A stretch of 64,000 nucleotides of DNA from CAYOUV01 sp964407265 (GTDB lineage: Bacteria > Chloroflexota > Anaerolineae > Anaerolineales > Villigracilaceae): assembly GCA_964407265.1 (NCBI GenBank), contig CAYOUV010000006.1, forward strand, positions 13,974 through 77,973, in the 5' to 3' direction. The position numbers and the translations under genes were made by a program. A model generated the notes under the pieces. The model was not told the DNA's origin, did not search any database, and saw only the letters and a list, made by a program, of their open reading frames with translations. This document shows positions 33,831 through 40,652 of the stretch, in pieces. The stretch's first letter is position 1, and the number at the start of each line of letters is the position of its first letter.

Positions 33831-35024
33831 TCAAACTTCGCTGGTCATGATAAACAGCGGCTTCATCTCGAAGTTCTCGTACTTCGGGCGGTAGCGGTCG
33901 ACATCGTAGGAGAGGTTTACGTCGACTACCTTCTTGCGCGAGGCGATCACGTCCAGGGGAACATTGTCGTAGCGGCCATTCTTGAGCACCACCAGCCGCC
34001 CGTGGATGCCTCTCAGAATCAGGTCCAGAGCCAGGTTTCCAAAAGCCATTGGAGCGATCGAATCGATGGCGTCCGGGTCGCCGCCGCGCACCATATAGCC
34101 CAATTTTTGGTTAACCACGTCGATGGTCTGGCCGTGATTGTACTTGGCCGAACGCTCCTTCAACTCAGAAGCCACCAGGTCGCCGATACCGCCCAGCTTG
34201 GCGTGCCCGTAGGCATCGGTGGTGCGGCCCTCGAAGACCATTTCGCCGCCTTCGAACATGGCTCCCTCCGATACCAGCAAAATGGAATAGCGGCTTGGGT
34301 TGCGGTTGCGGTCCTTGGTCAGCAGTTCAGCCAGGTGATCGATATCGAAGCGAAACTCCGGAATAACGCAGCGATTGGCTGCCCCTGCCATGGTCGGCAG
34401 CATGGCTGTGTAACCGGCGTAGCGCCCAAAGACTTCCAGCACCAGGAAACGTTCGTGCGACCCGGCGATCGTGCGCAGGTTGTTGGTCAGGGCAATGGTA
34501 CGCGTGATACAGGTGCTGAAGCCGATGCAATAGTCCGTACCGGGCACATCATTATCCATCGTCTTGGGGATGGCCACCACTTTGACACCCTCCTGATACA
34601 GGCGCACGCCGTAACTAAGCGTGTCGTCGCCGCCGATCGGGATCAGGTAATCCACGCCCAGGAAGTCCAGGTTTTTGAGCACTTCTGAGGTGATATCGTT
34701 GCGCTCTTCGGTGAATTTATCCTGCAAGTGCCCAGGGACCTTCGCCCGCCGGACGTTGCTGGGATTTGTGCGCGAAGTATGCAGGAAAGTTCCGCCCGTT
34801 CGTCCAGCACGGTTGACAATTTCCTCAGTCAGATATTGGAAATTATGGCTATTATCGGCTTTTTTGTCGCGCTGAATGTCCAGCACCCCGGCCCAACCGC
34901 GGCGGATGCCGATTACCTGGTAACCCTCCCTTAAGGCACGGATGGTCACCGCCCGAATGGCCGGGTTCAAGCCGGGGACATCACCCCCGCCGGTCAAGAT
35001 TGCGATCACACCTTTGCGCGCCAT
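33831..35024 (-). CDS. pfkA: 6-phosphofructokinase, residues point to pyrophosphate dependence
   Basis: The 397-residue enzyme phosphorylates fructose 6-phosphate in glycolysis. The phosphate-donor loop is LTGGGDVPGLNPAIR near residues 10-24. The two discriminating positions, Gly104 and Gly124 in E. coli ATP-PFK, are Asp134 (GGDDT) and Lys154 (PKTMDND) here, a pair known from PPi-dependent PFKs. The fructose-6-phosphate/catalytic region NDVPGTDYCIGFST and the strand LVLEVFGRYAG are intact. AGGAGG precedes the ATG. If PPi-dependent, the enzyme is reversible and also gluconeogenic (inference). Confidence 0.9.
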   Translation of the reverse strand: MARKGVIAILTGGGDVPGLNPAIRAVTIRALREGYQVIGIRRGWAGVLDIQRDKKADNSHNFQYLTEEIVNRAGRTGGTFLHTSRTNPSNVRRAKVPGHLQDKFTEERNDITSEVLKNLDFLGVDYLIPIGGDDTLSYGVRLYQEGVKVVAIPKTMDNDVPGTDYCIGFSTCITRTIALTNNLRTIAGSHERFLVLEVFGRYAGYTAMLPTMAGAANRCVIPEFRFDIDHLAELLTKDRNRNPSRYSILLVSEGAMFEGGEMVFEGRTTDAYGHAKLGGIGDLVASELKERSAKYNHGQTIDVVNQKLGYMVRGGDPDAIDSIAPMAFGNLALDLILRGIHGRLVVLKNGRYDNVPLDVIASRKKVVDVNLSYDVDRYRPKYENFEMKPLFIMTSEV

Positions 35025-35094
35025 AGCTGCCTCCTGTTTTTATTTTCCCCATTATACAATGACAGGCAAGAACCTGATTGGGTAGATCTTTCCC

Positions 35095-35988
35095 TTAATC
35101 AGCCGGAGCAATGATCGGCTGCGCAGCACGGTGGGCGAAGAATCCCTCGGCCCAGAAGATGATCAGCCCCAGCCAGACGATTCCAAAACCGAGCAATTGA
35201 TGGGAAGAAAATGCTTCGCGGTAGACCAGAACCCCCAGCAGGAACTGCATGCTCGGGGTGATGTATTGCAGGATGCCAACCAGTGAGAGCGGAATTTGCC
35301 GGGCAGCCGACGAGAACATCAGCAGCGGGACGATCGTCACCAGGCCGGCGCCAACCATCAACCAATTGGCGCTGGGACTACTGTGCAGGAAGGCACCGCT
35401 ACCGGTTGCATTGACATATAGCAGGTAAGCCAGAGCCGGCAGGAACAGCAGGCCGGTCTCCAGCGTCAGGCCGTAGAGTGAACCGAGTGGAGCTGTCTTC
35501 TTGACCAGCCCGTACAAACCGAAGGTGAAGGCCAGCGAAAGCGCAATCCAGGGCAGCGAGCCGTAGACGAAGGTCAAGTAGAGCACGCCGGCAGCTGCCA
35601 ACCCAACCGGCAGCCACTGTAGCGGGCGCAGACGCTCGCGCAGGAAGACGACCCCCAGCAGCACGCTGAAGAGCGGATTAATAAAGTAGCCCAGGCTGGC
35701 TTCGACGATGTAGCCGGCGTTAACCGACCAGACGTAGATCAGCCAGTTAGCACCGATCAGCAGGGCTGAGACGAAATAGATGCGCAGCACACGCCCGGTC
35801 AAGGCTGCCGTACGAAATTTCTTCCATTGGTGAGTGACCAGGATCAGCCCCAACAGCATGACGAATGACCATCCGATGCGGTGGCCGATCAACTGGATGG
35901 CCGGCACCTGCTCCAGCCATTTCCAATAGACGGGAAACATCCCCCAGGTCAGGTAGGCCCCAATTGCGTACCAAAAACCTTTATTCAT
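35095..35988 (-). CDS. rarD: RarD protein, DMT superfamily transporter
   Basis: This 297-residue protein has ten predicted membrane helices. Its start, MNKGFWYAIGAYLTWGMFPVYWKWL, and IQLIGHRIGWSFVMLL are characteristic of RarD, an EamA-type permease originally named for chloramphenicol sensitivity. Further matches are ANWLIYVWSVNAGYIVEASLGYFINPL and LQYITPSMQFLLGVLVYRE. Substrate unknown. GAGGAGAGTGT precedes the ATG. It stands alone upstream of the PFK gene. Confidence 0.92.
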   Translation of the reverse strand: MNKGFWYAIGAYLTWGMFPVYWKWLEQVPAIQLIGHRIGWSFVMLLGLILVTHQWKKFRTAALTGRVLRIYFVSALLIGANWLIYVWSVNAGYIVEASLGYFINPLFSVLLGVVFLRERLRPLQWLPVGLAAAGVLYLTFVYGSLPWIALSLAFTFGLYGLVKKTAPLGSLYGLTLETGLLFLPALAYLLYVNATGSGAFLHSSPSANWLMVGAGLVTIVPLLMFSSAARQIPLSLVGILQYITPSMQFLLGVLVYREAFSSHQLLGFGIVWLGLIIFWAEGFFAHRAAQPIIAPAD

Positions 35989-36073
35989 ACACTCTCCTCA
36001 GCTATGCCAGCCAAGTATACTTGCATCGCAATAGAAAAGGAATTGTTAACCGAATTGTCTAACATCACTAAAA

Positions 36074-36094
36074 CCGGTACCGGGTTGGTATAAT
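36074..36094 (+). promoter_or_regulatory. Extended -10 promoter with adjacent palindrome
   Basis: TGGTATAAT (TATAAT at 36089-36094) is an extended -10. The 10-bp palindrome CCGGTACCGG lies just before it at 36074-36083 and could be an operator. The promoter serves the small gene at 36167. Confidence 0.5.
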
Positions 36095-36166
36095 CAAGGC
36101 CGCATCTGGTATCATTCAGTCAGAACGTTAAGCACTTACATTCCCCTTTCCAGAAAGGAGCACCCG

Positions 36167-36337
36167 TTGCCAAAGGTCAACTATAAACATAACAAACGCC
36201 AGAAGGACATTGCTAAGAAAAAGAAACACGACGAGAAGTTAAGGCGCCGCCAGGAAAAGAAGCAGGAAGCACAGGAGGGGACGGAGACTCAGACAGCCCC
36301 ACCTATGGAACAGGCCCAGGGGCCACAGGACGAATAA
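36167..36337 (+). CDS. Small lysine-rich protein with TTG start, unknown function
   Basis: This 56-residue protein starts with TTG 6 nt after AAGGAG. The first 35 residues are strongly basic (PKVNYKHNKRQKDIAKKKK, then HDEKLRRRQEKKQE). The tail is acidic and Gln/Pro-rich, ending QAQGPQDE. The charge pattern suggests RNA, ribosome or nucleoid binding, but no family is recognised. An extended -10 promoter lies upstream and a long hairpin terminator follows, so it forms its own transcription unit. The good ribosome site, open frame and flanking signals support a real gene despite its length. Confidence 0.65.
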   Translation: MPKVNYKHNKRQKDIAKKKKHDEKLRRRQEKKQEAQEGTETQTAPPMEQAQGPQDE

Positions 36338-36371
36338 GCCAGCAGGAATCACAATCCAATCTTGACATTAC

Positions 36372-36403
36372 AGGAGGCATCAGCCCTTAGTCTGGTGCCT
36401 CCT
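36372..36403 (+). terminator. Hairpin terminator after the small lysine-rich gene
   Basis: AGGAGGCATCAG pairs with CTGGTGCCTCCT (12 bp including one G-U) around an 8-nt loop, then TTGCGTTT. The weak T run leaves some doubt. Confidence 0.65.
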
Positions 36404-36500
36404 TGCGTTTAATCCGCCGTAGATACGTTTTTTTTACGACCAGTTCCCTGGCGACCAAGCCTGCTCCCGGAAGCTGGTATTGATTCTTACAGCCCCTGGC

Positions 36501-38930
36501 TCAGATTTGAGCCCCACGCAGACGCAGACTGTTGCTGACCACGAAGACGCTGCTGAAGGCCATTGCCAGCGCAGCCAGCATGGGGATCAGAAAGCCCAGC
36601 GCCGCAGCCGGGATCAGAACCACGTTGTAGAAGAAGGCCCAGAACAAGTTCTGTTTGATCGTGCCAAGCGTCTTGCGCGAGAGCGCAATAGCGCGCGCCA
36701 CGCCGCGCAGATCACCGCTCATCAGCGTGACCGGGGCGGCGGCCATGGCCACGTCCGTGCCGGTGCCGATGGCGATACCCACGTCAGCTTGCGCCAAAGC
36801 CGGGGCGTCGTTGACGCCATCCCCAACCATGGCGACCACCGCACCGCTTTCCTGCAGTTTTTTAACTTCAGTCGCCTTGCCATCCGGCAACACCTCGGCC
36901 AGCACAGTGTCCACCCCGACCTGTCTGGCAATCGCTTCCGCGGTCTGACGGTTGTCGCCAGTGATCATGGCCACTTTCAATCCCATGCGGTGCAGTTCGG
37001 CAATGGCATCCTTCGAGCCGTCCTTAAGCGTATCGGCCACGGCGATCACCCCTGCCACTGCTCCATCGACTGCCACCAGCATGGCAGTCTTAGCTTCAGA
37101 CTGCAGACGCTCGATTTCGGACTCCAACCCGTTCAGGTTAAATTCGTGGGTTTGCATCATACGAGGATTGCCAACTGCCACATGCCGATTCTCGACTTCA
37201 GCCTGGACACCTAGTCCGGCCTCGGCCTTGAATCCATTCGGCTCGCCCAGGGTCAGGCTGCGGGTCGTGGCTTCGGCCCAAATGGCCTCACCCAACGGAT
37301 GCTCGCTGCCCTTTTCGACCGAAGCCGCCAGGCGCAGCAGTTCGTTTTCGGTCAGGCTGGAATCCTTCCGCATCACAATATCCGTCACCGCCGGCTGTCC
37401 CTTGGTGATCGTACCGGTCTTATCCAGCACTACCACACTGATCTCACCGGCACGTTCCAGTGATTCGGAATTGCGAAACAGGATACCATTCTCGGCACCC
37501 TTACCGGTCCCGACCATGACCGCGGTCGGGGTAGCCAGTCCCATGGCGCACGGGCAGGCGATGACCAGCACGGCGACCATATTAATCAGGGCACGGGTAA
37601 AACCATTCACATCGGCGCTGGCCACTGGGGCCGGAACCAGGAAGTACCAGGCCAGGAAAGTCAGTGCCGCAGCGGCAATCACGCCGGGAACGAAGACTGC
37701 CGAAACCTGGTCGGCCAGCTTCTGGATCGGGGCTTTGCTGCCCTGCGCCTGTTCGACCAGGTGCACGATCTGCGCCAGGGCGGTCTCCTTACCGACTTTG
37801 GTGGCCTCGATCTTGAGCAAGCCCAGCTTGTTGAGCGTGGCGCCGATGACAGGATCACCGGGTCCCTTTTCGACCGGCAGCGATTCCCCGGTCAGCATCG
37901 ATTCGTCCGCAGCCGAGCGACCTTCGACCACCACCCCGTCGACCGGGATTTTCTCGCCAGGCCGGACGAGCACCAGGTCGCCCACGCGTACATCATCTGC
38001 CGGAACTTCTTGCTCCTGCCCGTCACGGATTATGTGAGCGGTTTTGGCCCGCAGACCCATCAGCTTTTTAATGGCGTCGCTGGTACGACCCTTGGCACGC
38101 GCTTCCAGAAACTTTCCCAGACGGATCAAGGTGATGATCACGGCCGCAGTCTCGAAATAGACATGGCCGGGGACAAAACCCAGCATGACCACAATCGAGT
38201 AGAAATATGCCACCGACGAGCCCATGGCGATCAGCACGTCCATATTAGCTGAACCGTTGCGCAGGGACTTAAAACCGCCGACGTAATATTGCCAGCCGAC
38301 ATAAAACTGCACCGGAGTTGCCAATGCAAACATCAGCAATTTAGCCCACAGCGCGTCCATCCAGGCCATCGGCAACAGGCCGAAATCCAGACTCATCGAG
38401 AACAGGAACAGCGGCACTGTAAAGACCAGGCCAGTAATCAGTAGGCGGCGTTGTTCGTCGATTTCATGCTGGCGCGCCAGGGCTTCGGCATCCTCGGCCT
38501 GCCCGCCCAGTTCCAGGGCTTCAAAACCGGCCGCGGCCACAGACCGGCGGATCTCCGCCTGGGTGACAATGGTCGGCACGTATTGGACGCGCGCCTTTTC
38601 GGTAGTAAAAGTCACCTGGGCAGCCAGCACACCGTCCAAGGTCAACAAAGCCTTTTCAAGACGTCGGGCGTCGTTGTCATCGGCCAGTCGTTTGATGATC
38701 AGATCCGCCTCACCGGTGGCAATGCCATAACCAGCACGCTCGACCCGGCCGATCAATTCGGGCAACCCGACCAGTGCCGGGTCGAAGTCGACCGTGGCAC
38801 GTTCTGAGGATAGGTTGACGACCGCCGTCCCGACTCCGTCGAGCTTCTTGAGATTGCGCTCGACTGTGGCGACACAGTTGGCACAGGTCATGCCGGTGAC
38901 GGGCAGGGTAAGTTGTTTGGTGTCAGACAT
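36501..38930 (-). CDS. copA: Copper-exporting P1B-type ATPase
   Basis: The 809-residue pump exports Cu(I) from the cytoplasm. The first HMA domain has GMTCANC (Cys16, Cys19). The second HMA domain (about 75-140) has lost the CxxC pair. The membrane Cu site CPC is at 459-461 (VIACPCAMGLATPTA). The phosphorylated Asp503 is in DKTGT, the TGES actuator loop is at 347-350, and GDGVNDAP is the hinge. Eight membrane helices are predicted. AAGGAG precedes the ATG. Gene order csoR-copZ-copA on the minus strand, with a CsoR box upstream, gives copper-induced expression. Confidence 0.95.
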   Translation of the reverse strand: MSDTKQLTLPVTGMTCANCVATVERNLKKLDGVGTAVVNLSSERATVDFDPALVGLPELIGRVERAGYGIATGEADLIIKRLADDNDARRLEKALLTLDGVLAAQVTFTTEKARVQYVPTIVTQAEIRRSVAAAGFEALELGGQAEDAEALARQHEIDEQRRLLITGLVFTVPLFLFSMSLDFGLLPMAWMDALWAKLLMFALATPVQFYVGWQYYVGGFKSLRNGSANMDVLIAMGSSVAYFYSIVVMLGFVPGHVYFETAAVIITLIRLGKFLEARAKGRTSDAIKKLMGLRAKTAHIIRDGQEQEVPADDVRVGDLVLVRPGEKIPVDGVVVEGRSAADESMLTGESLPVEKGPGDPVIGATLNKLGLLKIEATKVGKETALAQIVHLVEQAQGSKAPIQKLADQVSAVFVPGVIAAAALTFLAWYFLVPAPVASADVNGFTRALINMVAVLVIACPCAMGLATPTAVMVGTGKGAENGILFRNSESLERAGEISVVVLDKTGTITKGQPAVTDIVMRKDSSLTENELLRLAASVEKGSEHPLGEAIWAEATTRSLTLGEPNGFKAEAGLGVQAEVENRHVAVGNPRMMQTHEFNLNGLESEIERLQSEAKTAMLVAVDGAVAGVIAVADTLKDGSKDAIAELHRMGLKVAMITGDNRQTAEAIARQVGVDTVLAEVLPDGKATEVKKLQESGAVVAMVGDGVNDAPALAQADVGIAIGTGTDVAMAAAPVTLMSGDLRGVARAIALSRKTLGTIKQNLFWAFFYNVVLIPAAALGFLIPMLAALAMAFSSVFVVSNSLRLRGAQI

Positions 38931-39008
38931 CGTTGGTACTCCTTTTGGTGCAAAATATACGCACCGATAATTACAAGGGGCGCGGGTTATGCGCCCCGCA
39001 GCCCCCCC

Positions 39009-39215
39009 TCAGGAGGCAACCGGGTAGTTGATTTCGGCCAGCAGGCCCTTGATCTGCTCCTCGGTCGCCGGGGTATCGAACGCGATCTCGACCATCTTGG
39101 TGGCCTCATCAGCCTTGACCGACTGTACCCCAGCCAGATCCGCGACTTCGGTCTGGATGGTGTGGACGCAGTGTCCGCAGGAAATATTGGGAACGGAATA
39201 ATTTACGGTTGTCAT
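39009..39215 (-). CDS. copZ: Copper chaperone with HMA domain
   Basis: The 68-residue protein is a single heavy-metal-associated domain with ISCGHCVHTIQ (Cys13, Cys16) and the ferredoxin-like beta-alpha-beta pattern ending EINYPVAS. CopZ proteins bind Cu(I) in the cytoplasm and hand it to CopA. It sits between csoR and copA, 78 bp before the ATPase start, with GGAG ahead of the ATG. Confidence 0.92.
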   Translation of the reverse strand: MTTVNYSVPNISCGHCVHTIQTEVADLAGVQSVKADEATKMVEIAFDTPATEEQIKGLLAEINYPVAS

Positions 39216-39249
39216 GGCTCACTCCTTATTATCTGAATTTTTAACATGG

Positions 39250-39519
39250 CTAGACACGATTGGCCATGTCGAACACTTCGGTAATCTCTTGTAATACGCG
39301 CTGGCGCTCACCCATATCTTCGCCCTGGATGGCGGTGATGACGCACGAATTGAGGTGATCCTCCAGGATCTTGGCGCTGACTTTATTGAGCGCCCCCTCC
39401 ACCGCCTGGATCTGGCGGATGACATCGATACAGTAGGCATCCTCTTCGACCATGCGGATCACACCGCGCAGGTGCCCTTCGATAGTTTTCAGTCGTCGCA
39501 GTGTATCGTCACTCTTCAT
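39250..39519 (-). CDS. csoR: Copper-sensing repressor CsoR
   Basis: The 89-residue all-helical repressor has the Cu(I) ligand set Cys30, His55 and Cys59 (DAYCIDV, DHLNSCV) of copper-sensing CsoR proteins, and the helix-1 motif RLKTIEGHLRGVIRMV. The apo-protein binds GC-rich operators, and Cu(I) releases it. GGAGAGAGCC precedes the ATG. A TACCCCCC/GGGGGGTA operator overlaps its own start of transcription, so autoregulation of csoR-copZ-copA is expected. Confidence 0.94.
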   Translation of the reverse strand: MKSDDTLRRLKTIEGHLRGVIRMVEEDAYCIDVIRQIQAVEGALNKVSAKILEDHLNSCVITAIQGEDMGERQRVLQEITEVFDMANRV

Positions 39520-39530
39520 TGGCTCTCTCC

Positions 39531-39584
39531 TACCCCCCCCCAGGGGGGTAGGGTTATTATAGGACTATCCACCCGGCTTGTCAA
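39531..39584 (-). promoter_or_regulatory. CsoR-controlled consensus promoter and operator
   Basis: On the minus strand TTGACA (39584-39579), a 17-bp spacer and TATAAT (39561-39556) are exact consensus. The operator TACCCCCC-CCCA-GGGGGGTA (39531-39550) covers the predicted start near 39549. This is the known architecture of CsoR-type repression. Confidence 0.9.
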
Positions 39585-39616
39585 GTGAAATCACATCGAG
39601 ATTGTCGAATTAAGTG

Positions 39617-39622
39617 TACAAT
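39617..39622 (+). promoter_or_regulatory. -10 box giving a leaderless Crp/Fnr mRNA
   Basis: TACAAT lies 6 nt before the ATG at 39629, so the predicted first transcribed base is the start codon. No ribosome-binding site is seen. No good -35 is found. Confidence 0.5.
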
Positions 39623-39628
39623 CATGGC

Positions 39629-40327
39629 ATGCAGATCAAGATCGAGGACCTGCGCCGGGTGGTGGTCTTCCGCAATGCCAGCGACGAAGACTTGGCGCAG
39701 ATTGCCCGAAACGCCCTACCTCGTTCAATCGAAGATGGCAGCTACTTCTTTCTACAGGGCGATCCAGCCCACTACCTGTACGTATTGACCTCCGGTCGCG
39801 TCAAATTACTGCAGAACAATCCAGCCGGGCAGCAGGTCAACTTGCGCACCATCAATCCCTGGCAGATGTTCGGCGCTTTAGGCGCAGTGCACCGGCAGGC
39901 GACTTATCCGGCCAGCGCGCAAGCGCTGGAGGACAGCACTGCCCTGGCTATGGAAAGCAGCTTCCTGCATCAGATGATGGAAACGCGTCCTTACCTGTCC
40001 TTCGACTTAATGCATTTAATGACCGCCTACATCCAGGAAATGCAGGAACGTTATCGCGAACTGGCGACGGAGCGCGTCGAGCAGCGCATCGCGCGCGCCT
40101 TGTTGCGCCTGACAGCCCAACTCGGGCGTCGCCTGGATCCCGAAAAGGATATTGAGCTTTCCTTTTCGCGCCAGGACCTGGCTGAGATGACCGGCACGAC
40201 GCTCTACACCGTCAGCCGCACGCTGTCGGACTGGGAACGACGCGGCATCCTGAAAACCGGGCGCGAACGAGTTACGATCTGCGAGCCGCACAGCCTGGTG
40301 CAGATCGCCGAAGGATTGGACGAATAG
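39629..40327 (+). CDS. Crp/Fnr family transcriptional regulator
   Basis: The 232-residue protein has an N-terminal cNMP-like barrel (FFLQGDPAHYLYVLTSGRVKLLQ, about 38-60), a long dimer helix (about 115-145) and a C-terminal helix-turn-helix with LSFSRQDLAEMTGTTLYTVSRTLSDWERRGIL (read in parts). No Fnr-type cysteine cluster is evident, so the signal is unknown. The residue matching CRP Glu181/FNR Glu209 is Tyr, which predicts a changed half-site. It diverges from csoR and is followed by DUF1858 and nirK, so it may control nitrite respiration (inference). A GTG upstream is out of keeping with the -10 position. Confidence 0.85.
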   Translation: MQIKIEDLRRVVVFRNASDEDLAQIARNALPRSIEDGSYFFLQGDPAHYLYVLTSGRVKLLQNNPAGQQVNLRTINPWQMFGALGAVHRQATYPASAQALEDSTALAMESSFLHQMMETRPYLSFDLMHLMTAYIQEMQERYRELATERVEQRIARALLRLTAQLGRRLDPEKDIELSFSRQDLAEMTGTTLYTVSRTLSDWERRGILKTGRERVTICEPHSLVQIAEGLDE

Positions 40328-40347
40328 CCTTCTATCTCTGAACTCTG

Positions 40348-40379
40348 AGGCACGCTTTTTTTGCGTGCCTATTTTGTTT
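40348..40379 (+). terminator. Terminator of the Crp/Fnr gene
   Basis: AGGCACGC pairs with GCGTGCCT around seven T residues (40348-40370), followed by ATTTTGTTT. Confidence 0.82.
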
Positions 40380-40392
40380 GCGCCAGCGCAAA
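40377..40392 (+). promoter_or_regulatory. Crp/Fnr-type palindrome before DUF1858-nirK
   Basis: TTTGCGCCAGCGCAAA is a perfect 7-bp inverted repeat with a 2-bp centre. It contains TTGCG-N4-CGCAA, the geometry of Fnr sites (TTGAT-N4-ATCAA). Its centre at 40384.5 is 41.5 bp before the predicted start of transcription at 40426, given the -10 TATCTT (40414-40419). That is the class II activator position. Confidence 0.6.
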
Positions 40393-40425
40393 GACAGATT
40401 TCGAACCTGGGGGTATCTTAAGGCA

Positions 40426-40635
40426 ATGAACCAGCTGCAACTTTCCCTCCACCTGAGCGTGGCCCAGGTCCAGCAGAACTGGCCTGAGACTGTCGGCGTA
40501 TTCAGTCAGCTGAAGACCGCCTGCGTCGGGTGCTACTTGCAGCGTTTCTGTACCCTGCAAGAAGTGGCGGACTATTACCATCTGGATCCGGAAACGCTGC
40601 TGGAATCATTGCGGCTCGTCCTGCACATCACATAA
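40426..40635 (+). CDS. DUF1858 domain protein
   Basis: The 69-residue protein reads MNQLQLSLHLSVAQVQQNWP and contains CVGCYLQRFCTLQEVADYY, the CxxC-plus-Cys pattern of DUF1858, often seen beside hybrid-cluster and nitrite-handling proteins (ScdA-like N-domains). A redox or iron/NO-related role is inferred from this context only. The ATG is 6 nt after TATCTT, suggesting a leaderless message. nirK starts 17 bp later. Confidence 0.75.
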   Translation: MNQLQLSLHLSVAQVQQNWPETVGVFSQLKTACVGCYLQRFCTLQEVADYYHLDPETLLESLRLVLHIT

Positions 40636-40652
40636 CCCCAAAGGAGCACCTC

